This document shows positions 1-7,693 of a stretch of 7,693 bases of DNA, in pieces; positions within the stretch are counted from its first letter, which is position 1, and each line of letters starts with the position of its first letter. A program made the translations under genes and the position numbers. Where the stretch lies: the NCBI GenBank assembly GCA_030151925.1, contig JASLCY010000273.1, positions 1 through 7,693 on the forward strand, read 5' to 3'. This stretch comes from Oligoflexus sp. GTDB lineage: Bacteria; Bdellovibrionota_B; Oligoflexia; Oligoflexales; Oligoflexaceae. The notes under the pieces were generated by a model. It saw only the letters and a program-made list of their open reading frames with translations. It was not told the origin of the DNA and did not search any database.

Positions 1-118
1 CATCGAAGTCCTTATCCTTAGTAAACCATTGTTTTTGTTTATCTTTTGAAGTCAAACCAGCAGCGTCAAGCGGTCCAAACCAAAAGTTCAAGATGTCTTC
101 GATCATCGTCAGACTCAC
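1..118 (-). CDS. DUF924 family protein, N-terminal part (cut by window edge)
   Basis: Reading the minus strand from a GTG at 118 gives 39 codons without a stop before the window ends. The peptide includes ILNFWFGPLD at about residues 9-18, followed by QWFTKDKDFD at about 30-39. This spacing of an 'I-L-x-F-W-F-G' block and a 'W-F-x-x-D-x-x-F-D' block is typical of the N-terminus of DUF924 proteins, a widespread family of roughly 180-200 residues, predicted helical and without an assigned function. I chose the GTG because GAGGAG at 130-125 sits 6 bases upstream; the in-frame ATG at 106-104 would be 18 bases from it. The gene is divergent from acs. Its codons are AT-rich (TTT, AAA, GAT; about 41% GC over 118 bases), unlike the genes to the right. 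Most of the protein is outside the window, so the family call rests on the N-terminus only. Confidence 0.75.
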   Translation of the reverse strand, partial: MSLTMIEDILNFWFGPLDAAGLTSKDKQKQWFTKDKDFD

Positions 119-244
119 GGGTTTCTCCTCTTCCCTGCCCTCGCTACCGAGCCATGCAGTATTTTTCTTTAATCGACGAACAATTGGTAGCATAGTCGAG
201 GCAGCATTTATACCAAGATACCGAGCAAACGAGGGGTGCCCATC
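119..244. promoter_or_regulatory. Divergent intergenic region between the DUF924 gene and acs
   Basis: This AT-richer spacer must hold the 5' signals of both flanking genes. Toward acs, TTGGTA (184-189) and TATACC (209-214) form a weak -35/-10 pair with a 19-base spacer, four of six matches each. On the other strand TATAAA (212-207) could be a -10 for the DUF924 gene, but no convincing -35 precedes it. There is an inverted repeat TTGGTA (184-189) / TACCAA (211-216) and a direct repeat TACCGAGC (145-152 and 219-226), either of which could be an operator. GAGGGG at 231-236 is the likely acs ribosome binding site. The promoter assignment is tentative. Confidence 0.35.
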
Positions 245-2206
245 ATGGCTGATAAGCAGCACGAGAATATTACCAGCGTCTTGCATGAGGAGAGGACTTT
301 CGCGCCGCCCAGCGCTTTCCAATCCAAGGCCAAGGTCAAATCGATGGCCGAATACGAGGCGCTGCGGAAAAAAGCGCACGATCGCCCGGACGAGTTCTGG
401 ACCGAGCAGGCGCGCAAGTACTTGAAGTGGGACAAGCCCTTCAAGGAAGTCCTGGATTGGGAGATTCCGCATGCGCGTTGGTTCGGCGATGGGAAGCTCA
501 ACGCCTCCGTCAACTGCCTCGATAAACACGTCGACGCCGGTCGCGGCGATAAGATCGCCCTGCTCTGGGAAGGCGAGCCGGGCGACACCAGGCAATACAC
601 CTACACGCAGCTGCTCGCCGAAGTGAACAAGACGGCGAACGCCCTCAAGGAGCTCGGCGCGAAGGACGGCGATCGAGTGACGATCTACCTGCCGATGATT
701 CCCGAGCTGCCGATCGCCGTGCTCGCCTGCGCGCGCATCGGGGCGGTGCACAACGTGGTGTTCGGCGGTTTCAGCGCCGATGCCCTGGCCGGCCGCATCA
801 ACGATTCCGGCTCGAGGCTCCTGATCACCGCCGACGGCTCCCATCGCCGCGGCGCGGTGTTGAATCTCAAGGGCACCGTGGACGAAGCGCTGAAGCTCAC
901 GGACAAGATCGAGAAAGTCCTGATCAAAAAACGCGTCGGCACCGCTTTCACTCCCGTCAAAGGCCGCGATCACGATTGGGATGCGCTCGTCACCGGACAA
1001 GCGGATTCCTGCGTCCCCGGCTCATTCGAAAGCGAGCATCCGCTGTTCCTGCTCTATACCTCGGGCAGCACCGGCAGCCCCAAGGGCATCCTGCACACCA
1101 CCGCCGGATACCTGCTCGGCACGGCGATGACCTTCGATTACACCTTCGATTACCAGGACGACGACATCTACTGGTGCACCGCCGACGTCGGTTGGATCAC
1201 GGGCCACTCCTATGTGATCTACGGCCCTCTCGTCAACGGCGCGACGGTCCTGATGTATGAGGGCGCGCCGAACGCCCCCGATCCTTCGCGCTTCTGGCAG
1301 CTCATCGATAAATACAAGGTCACGAAATTCTACACCGCGCCCACCGCGATCCGTTCCTTCATGCGCTGGGGCGATGAGTACGTGAAGCCTTATTCCCTCG
1401 CTTCGCTGAAGGTCCTCGGCACCGTCGGCGAACCGATCAATCCCGAGGCCTGGATCTGGTACCACGAGATGATCGGCAAAAAGCGTTGCCCTATCGTCGA
1501 CACGTGGTGGCAGACCGAGACCGGGGCGATCATGATCGCCCCGCTGCCCGGAGCCACGACCACGACGCCGGGCACGGCGACCAGACCGTTCTTCGGCATC
1601 GACGCCGCGATCGTCGACGAGCAGGGCCACGAAGTCGGCAAGGACGAAGGCGGCTTCCTGGTCATCCGCCGCCCCTGGCCGAGCATGGCGCGCACGATCT
1701 ATAACGACGATCAGCGTTTCCACAAGCAATACTGGTCGCAGGTCCCGGGTTATTATTTCACCGGCGACGGCGCCCGGAAGGATGCGCACGGCAACTTCTG
1801 GATCATGGGGCGCATCGATGATGTCCTCAATGTCTCCGGCCACCGACTCTCCACGATGGAGATCGAGAGCGCGCTCGTCGCCCACGATCTCGTGACCGAA
1901 GCCGCGGTCGTCGGCCGCCCCGACGAGATCAAGGGCGAAGGCATCGTGGCCTTCGTCACCCTCACGAGCGACAGGAAGGGCGATGAAACGCTGAAGAAGG
2001 AGCTCATCCAGCACGTGGTGAAGCAGATCGGAGCGCTGGCCCGCCCCGATGATCTGCGATTCACCGACAGTTTGCCGAAGACCCGCTCGGGCAAGATCAT
2101 GCGCCGCCTCCTCCGGGATATCGCGGCCGGCCGCGCGTCGACCGGCGACATGTCCACGCTCGAGGATACTTCGGTGATGGACAGGCTGCGCGGCACCAAC
2201 TTGTAA
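245..2206 (+). CDS. acs: Acetyl-CoA synthetase, AMP-forming
   Basis: A 653-residue protein, close to the 652 of the E. coli enzyme. It activates acetate with ATP to acetyl-adenylate and then forms acetyl-CoA, in the cytoplasm. Visible motifs in order: an N-terminal ACS segment (EYEALRKKAHDRPDEFW, then LKWDKPF); AMP-binding P-loop YTSGSTGSPKG at residues 271-281; VGEPINPEAW; TWWQTETG at 420-427, whose second Trp (422) matches the tryptophan that limits the acyl pocket to acetate; YFTGDGA; hinge and C-terminal domain GRIDDVLNVSGHRL from residue 522; and PKTRSGKIMRR with Lys617, the catalytic lysine that is reversibly acetylated in this family. The ATG at 245 is preferred: GAGGGG (231-236) lies 8 bases upstream, whereas the in-frame GTG at 236 overlaps that sequence. 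No terminator follows, so the next gene may be cotranscribed. Propionyl-CoA synthetase is less likely given the length and motifs. Confidence 0.97.
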   Translation: MADKQHENITSVLHEERTFAPPSAFQSKAKVKSMAEYEALRKKAHDRPDEFWTEQARKYLKWDKPFKEVLDWEIPHARWFGDGKLNASVNCLDKHVDAGRGDKIALLWEGEPGDTRQYTYTQLLAEVNKTANALKELGAKDGDRVTIYLPMIPELPIAVLACARIGAVHNVVFGGFSADALAGRINDSGSRLLITADGSHRRGAVLNLKGTVDEALKLTDKIEKVLIKKRVGTAFTPVKGRDHDWDALVTGQADSCVPGSFESEHPLFLLYTSGSTGSPKGILHTTAGYLLGTAMTFDYTFDYQDDDIYWCTADVGWITGHSYVIYGPLVNGATVLMYEGAPNAPDPSRFWQLIDKYKVTKFYTAPTAIRSFMRWGDEYVKPYSLASLKVLGTVGEPINPEAWIWYHEMIGKKRCPIVDTWWQTETGAIMIAPLPGATTTTPGTATRPFFGIDAAIVDEQGHEVGKDEGGFLVIRRPWPSMARTIYNDDQRFHKQYWSQVPGYYFTGDGARKDAHGNFWIMGRIDDVLNVSGHRLSTMEIESALVAHDLVTEAAVVGRPDEIKGEGIVAFVTLTSDRKGDETLKKELIQHVVKQIGALARPDDLRFTDSLPKTRSGKIMRRLLRDIAAGRASTGDMSTLEDTSVMDRLRGTNL

Positions 2207-2273
2207 TCGCTTGCCGAAGACCGAGAAAGTCAGTAGATCTAAAGCTTGATGAATCACCACCGAGGTTATGTTC

Positions 2274-2933
2274 ATGAAAGTCTGGAAATTGGCCCTTGCG
2301 TCTCTCCTGTTCTGGTCCTACGGCGTCGCTCGCGCCGATACTTCCATCGAGCCGAATCGTCTGACGGCGGGCCTCGTTCTCCAATCGACCGGTTATGAGG
2401 ACGACGACGGCCACAGCTTCGACGTCGACGGCCAGATCCTCGAAGTCGGTTACAAGGGAGCGCTCAGTCCGAAGTTTTCTCTCGGCGGTGGTCTCGGCCT
2501 GATGGTCGACGGCGAGGAGGGCGATACGCTCAAACTCAAGAACGGCGAAGGTTTTCGCCTGTGGGTCGACGGCCAGTTCGAAGCTCACAAGTTCGACAAC
2601 AACAAGATCCTCGTGACCGGCACGCTCGTGCACGACAGCTTCAAATTCAAACGCGACGGCTTCAGCTCGGACTTCGCGGTGACGGAGCTTAAGGTCGGCG
2701 GCCTCTTCCTCCACCAGGCGCGCGAATTCTCGCTCTACGGGGGGCTCGAAGTCGTCGCTTACTCGCACGGTACGGTTGACGTCCCAGGCGCCAACATCGA
2801 CATCAATCGTGATGATCGTGTGAACGTACGCCTTGGCGCATCGTTCAACGCCACCCGCAGCGTCGATCTGCGGGCCGAAGTTCTGCTGATCGGCGAGGAA
2901 ACCGTTCTTCTTGCTGCGGATTTCGCCCTTTAA
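2274..2933 (+). CDS. Exported protein of unknown function, probable small outer-membrane beta-barrel
   Basis: A 219-residue protein that I cannot assign to a named family. Residues 1-21 form a signal peptide: MKVWK, a hydrophobic core LALASLLFWSYGV, then ARA before a predicted cut at Asp22. There is no lipobox cysteine. The mature part (about 198 residues) lacks long hydrophobic segments and instead shows repeated alternating polar/apolar stretches rich in Gly and aromatics (for example FSLGGGLGLMV, GFRLWVDGQF, ILVTGTLVHDSF, FSLYGGLEVVAY, VNVRLGASF, VDLRAEVLLI), as in 8- to 10-stranded outer-membrane barrels. The turns are acidic (EDDDGHSFDVDG). The chain ends DFAL, not the classical terminal Phe. 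The ATG at 2274 is preferred over the ATG at 2268, since GAGG (2262-2265) is 8 bases from the former and 2 from the latter. It lies 67 bases after acs and is followed by a terminator. The barrel assignment is inference; a soluble periplasmic beta protein is possible. Confidence 0.7.
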   Translation: MKVWKLALASLLFWSYGVARADTSIEPNRLTAGLVLQSTGYEDDDGHSFDVDGQILEVGYKGALSPKFSLGGGLGLMVDGEEGDTLKLKNGEGFRLWVDGQFEAHKFDNNKILVTGTLVHDSFKFKRDGFSSDFAVTELKVGGLFLHQAREFSLYGGLEVVAYSHGTVDVPGANIDINRDDRVNVRLGASFNATRSVDLRAEVLLIGEETVLLAADFAL

Positions 2934-2944
2934 TCCTACCGAAT

Positions 2945-2980
2945 CGAGGGTCGCCTTTGGGCGATTCCTCGTTTTCTTTT
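2945..2980 (+). terminator. Rho-independent terminator after the exported-protein gene
   Basis: Twelve bases after the stop codon, CGAGG (2945-2949) plus TCGCC (2951-2955) pair with GGCGA (2960-2964) plus CCTCG (2967-2971) around a TTTG loop, with a small internal asymmetry (G2950 opposite T2965-T2966). The stem runs directly into TTTTCTTTT (2972-2980). It separates the acs-side transcript from the thi operon. Confidence 0.85.
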
Positions 2981-2999
2981 CTCCCCGAATTTGTTAAGA

Positions 3000-5974
<2,975 letters not shown>

Positions 5975-5976
5975 AC

Positions 5977-6177
5977 ATGCAAATCACGGTCAACGGCAAA
6001 CCTGGGACTTTCAAGGAGAACCTGAGCGTTCAGGAGCTTCTCGCCGAACTCGGTTATCGCGATCATTTCGTGGCTATAGCTGTGAACCAGGAATGCGTCT
6101 TGCGCAGGGACTACGGAACTCAATTGATCAAAGTCGGGGATAACGTCGAAATCCTCGCGCCCATGGCCGGAGGTTGA
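5977..6177 (+). CDS. thiS: Sulfur carrier protein ThiS
   Basis: A 66-residue ubiquitin-like protein, the normal size for ThiS. The C-terminal Gly is adenylated by ThiF (or a homologue) and converted to a thiocarboxylate that donates sulfur to the thiazole made by ThiG. It starts MQITVNGK, with the first beta strands of the ubiquitin fold, continues with [12 protein letters not shown] and [12 protein letters not shown], and ends in [14 protein letters not shown], the canonical thiS tail with a terminal Gly-Gly. The ATG follows the thiO stop by 2 bases and has AGAGG (5966-5970) 6 bases upstream. No thiF is present in the window. The last two codons, GGA GGT, overlap the thiG ribosome binding site. 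Confidence 0.97.
   Translation: MQITVNGKPGTFKENLSVQELLAELGYRDHFVAIAVNQECVLRRDYGTQLIKVGDNVEILAPMAGG
6169..6174 (+). promoter_or_regulatory. thiG ribosome binding site inside the thiS Gly-Gly codons
   Basis: GGAGGT at 6169-6174 is a full Shine-Dalgarno match and at the same time the Gly65-Gly66 codons of thiS. GGAGG ends 6 bases before the ATG at 6180. This supports that ATG over the in-frame TTG at 6174, which would lie within the site itself. Confidence 0.85.
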
Positions 6178-6179
6178 CG

Positions 6180-6968
6180 ATGTGGAAACTCGCTGATACG
6201 CAGCTCGAGAGCCGCCTCCTGATCGGCACCGCGCGTTACCCGAGCCCGGCGACCATGCAGGAAGCCATCGAGGCCTCGGGCAGTCAGGTCATAACAGTCT
6301 CCTTGCGCCGAGAATCAGCGCAGCAAAATAATTCCGAGCGCTTCTGGAGTTACCTCCGGGAGAGCGGCGCGCGCATACTGCCGAACACCGCCGGCTGCCA
6401 TTCGGTAAAAGAAGCCGTGGTCACCGCGCAGATGGCCCGCGAGCTGTTCGATACGAACTGGATCAAACTCGAGGTGATCGGCAACGACGATACGCTGCAG
6501 CCGGATCCTTTCGCGACCGTGGAAGCGGCGCGCATCCTGGTGAATGACGGTTTCGAGGTCTTCCCGTATACGACCGACGATCTCATCGTAGCCGAAAAGC
6601 TGCGTGATGCCGGCTGCCGCATCATCATGCCCTGGGGCGCGCCGATCGGCAGCGGCCAGGGTCTTCGCCATATCGAATCGCTGCGCGCTTTGCGCATGCG
6701 TTTGCCGGAGCTCACGCTCATCGTCGACGCCGGCATCGGCGCGCCTTCGCACGCCGCCGCAGCTATGGAAATGGGTTATGACGCCGTTCTCCTCAACACG
6801 GCGATCGCGATCGCCCGGGATCCGGTGGAGATGGCTCGCGCTTTCAAACATGGGGTGATCGCCGGGCGTCTGGCCTACGAAAGCGGCCTGATGGAAGCCT
6901 CGAGTCGCGCGTCGGCCTCTTCGCCGACCGTAGGGCTCCCCTTCTGGCATCACGAGTCTGTCCTATGA
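6180..6968 (+). CDS. thiG: Thiazole synthase ThiG
   Basis: A 262-residue TIM-barrel enzyme that condenses deoxyxylulose 5-phosphate, dehydroglycine from ThiO and sulfur from ThiS thiocarboxylate into the thiazole phosphate carboxylate. Visible blocks: [19 protein letters not shown] at the N-terminus; [31 protein letters not shown] with Lys96, the Schiff-base lysine of the family; [22 protein letters not shown] at about 150-162; [29 protein letters not shown], which holds the phosphate-binding loops; and a C-terminal [10 protein letters not shown] tail. The TVSLRRE / MPWGAPIG form is the subtype I associate with alpha- and betaproteobacteria. The start is 2 bases after the thiS stop, and the stop overlaps the thiD start as ATGA. 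These features indicate translational coupling along the operon. Confidence 0.97.
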   Translation: MWKLADTQLESRLLIGTARYPSPATMQEAIEASGSQVITVSLRRESAQQNNSERFWSYLRESGARILPNTAGCHSVKEAVVTAQMARELFDTNWIKLEVIGNDDTLQPDPFATVEAARILVNDGFEVFPYTTDDLIVAEKLRDAGCRIIMPWGAPIGSGQGLRHIESLRALRMRLPELTLIVDAGIGAPSHAAAAMEMGYDAVLLNTAIAIARDPVEMARAFKHGVIAGRLAYESGLMEASSRASASSPTVGLPFWHHESVL

Positions 6969-7693
6969 ATAAAGGGGCTTCGAGCGTTTGGTCGATCGCG
7001 GGCCACGATCCTTTCGGAGGCGCGGGGCTCGAAGCCGACATGCGCGCAGCGGCCGCTTACGGCGTTCCGCTCCGGGCTTTGATCTCGAGTCTAACCGCTC
7101 AGAACGATGACAGGGTCCTCAGGGCCGCGCCGGTGGACGAGGATTTCTTCAAAGACCAATGGCAGGCGCTCAGCGAAGCCGAGACGCCGGCCGCCTATAA
7201 ATTAGGCCTGATCCAAAGCATCACTCAGATCACGCGTTTGGCCCGCGATCTACAGCCGGGCGTTCCGCTCATCATCGATCCCGTGCTCGCTTCCAGCTCG
7301 GGGCGCTCGTTCGTCTCGCGGGAGGCGACCATGGTCCTGCGCGAGTATCTTATACCCAAGGCCACCCTGATCACTCCCAACCGCCCGGAGACCGAGCAGC
7401 TCGTCGGTTATCCCCTGCGGACGAAGGATGATATCGTGCGGGCCGCGGGCGATTTGCGCCGCATGGGAGCCAAGGCTGTTTTGATCAAAGGCGGTCATGG
7501 CGAAGGCGAAGCTCTGCTCGATTATTTCGACGACGGCGTCCGTCCCTTCTATCTCCGCGCCACGAGAAAAGCGGGCTTTTATCGCGGCACCGGCTGCACG
7601 CTGAGCACCGCGATAGCCTGCGGCCTCGCGCAGGGCCTCGACCTCCGTGAGGCGGTCGTGCAAGGCCATGCCTATACGCAGAGCGCGATCCGC
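6965..7693 (+). CDS. thiD: Hydroxymethylpyrimidine (phosphate) kinase ThiD, 3' end cut by window
   Basis: 243 codons are open to the window edge; full ThiD proteins have about 265-270 residues, so roughly the last 25 are missing. It is a ribokinase-fold enzyme phosphorylating HMP-P (and often HMP) to HMP-PP for coupling with thiazole phosphate. Motifs: [15 protein letters not shown] at 11-25 (family consensus IAGSDPSGGAGIQAD); LTAQN with Gln46 at the position of the pyrimidine-contacting Gln; YKLGLI at 78-83; [31 protein letters not shown]; and [11 protein letters not shown], where GTGC (208-211) gives the anion hole and Cys211. Departures from consensus are Leu82 where ThiD usually has Met (KIGML), and Arg before GTGC where His is usual. 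The ATG overlaps the thiG stop (ATGA); only a weak GAG precedes it, so translation probably depends on coupling. A pyridoxal kinase is less likely in this context. Confidence 0.9.
   Translation, partial: MNKGASSVWSIAGHDPFGGAGLEADMRAAAAYGVPLRALISSLTAQNDDRVLRAAPVDEDFFKDQWQALSEAETPAAYKLGLIQSITQITRLARDLQPGVPLIIDPVLASSSGRSFVSREATMVLREYLIPKATLITPNRPETEQLVGYPLRTKDDIVRAAGDLRRMGAKAVLIKGGHGEGEALLDYFDDGVRPFYLRATRKAGFYRGTGCTLSTAIACGLAQGLDLREAVVQGHAYTQSAIR

Noticed and set aside
93..425. Plus-strand frame overlapping the DUF924 gene, the spacer and the start of acs
   Set aside because: It runs against the DUF924 frame and then through acs in another frame. The product is Arg/Ser-rich with no motif.
2211..2239. 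Possible promoter TTGCCG ... TAGATC before the exported-protein gene
   Set aside because: Spacing is 17, but only four and three of six bases match consensus; too weak to list as a feature.
1022..2275. 417-codon open frame on the minus strand opposite acs
   Set aside because: It lies opposite a strongly conserved enzyme. Its product is rich in Arg, His, Asp and Ala without recognisable motifs, as expected for the shadow frame of a GC-rich gene.
6627..6665. Trp152 in the Thi[11 protein letters not shown] block, where many ThiG proteins have Leu
   Set aside because: It first looked like a novel substitution, but I recall the same MPWGAPIG form in alpha- and betaproteobacterial ThiGs, so it marks a subtype rather than an oddity.

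Overview
This 7.7 kb window looks like an ordinary chromosomal stretch of a GC-rich (about 60-65% in the genes) Gram-negative bacterium. A Gram-negative host is suggested by an exported protein with a beta-barrel-like pattern. The ThiO and ThiG variants resemble those I know from alpha- and betaproteobacteria. The exact phylum cannot be fixed from this window. There are no RNA genes other than a riboswitch, and no insertion sequences, CRISPR arrays or phage genes.

Layout. (1) Positions 1-118 hold the 5' end of a minus-strand gene of the DUF924 family, cut by the window edge and noticeably AT-richer (about 41% GC) than the rest. (2) Positions 119-244 form a divergent intergenic region with short repeats. 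(3) Positions 245-2206 carry acs, AMP-forming acetyl-CoA synthetase. (4) Positions 2274-2933 encode a small exported protein of unknown function with an outer-membrane beta-barrel look, closed by a rho-independent terminator. (5) From about 3000 to the right edge lies a thiamin biosynthesis operon: a TPP riboswitch with a Shine-Dalgarno-sequestering expression platform, then thiC, thiO, thiS, thiG and thiD. The thi genes are packed with overlaps or gaps of only a few bases, and thiD runs off the window.

How the thi genes work together. ThiC makes the pyrimidine HMP-P from aminoimidazole ribotide, and ThiD phosphorylates it to HMP-PP. ThiO oxidises glycine to the imine (dehydroglycine) used by ThiG, ThiS carries the sulfur as a C-terminal thiocarboxylate, and ThiG assembles the thiazole phosphate. 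Coupling of the halves (ThiE) and ThiS adenylation (ThiF or a homologue) are not encoded here and must lie downstream or elsewhere. Feedback by TPP acts on the leader, most likely by hiding the thiC ribosome binding site.

I found no new biological system. The points most worth a second look are the inferred mechanism of the riboswitch platform, the thiS diglycine codons doubling as the thiG ribosome binding site, the TTG start of thiO inside the thiC stop, a diverged ThiD, and the unidentified exported protein between acs and the thi operon.
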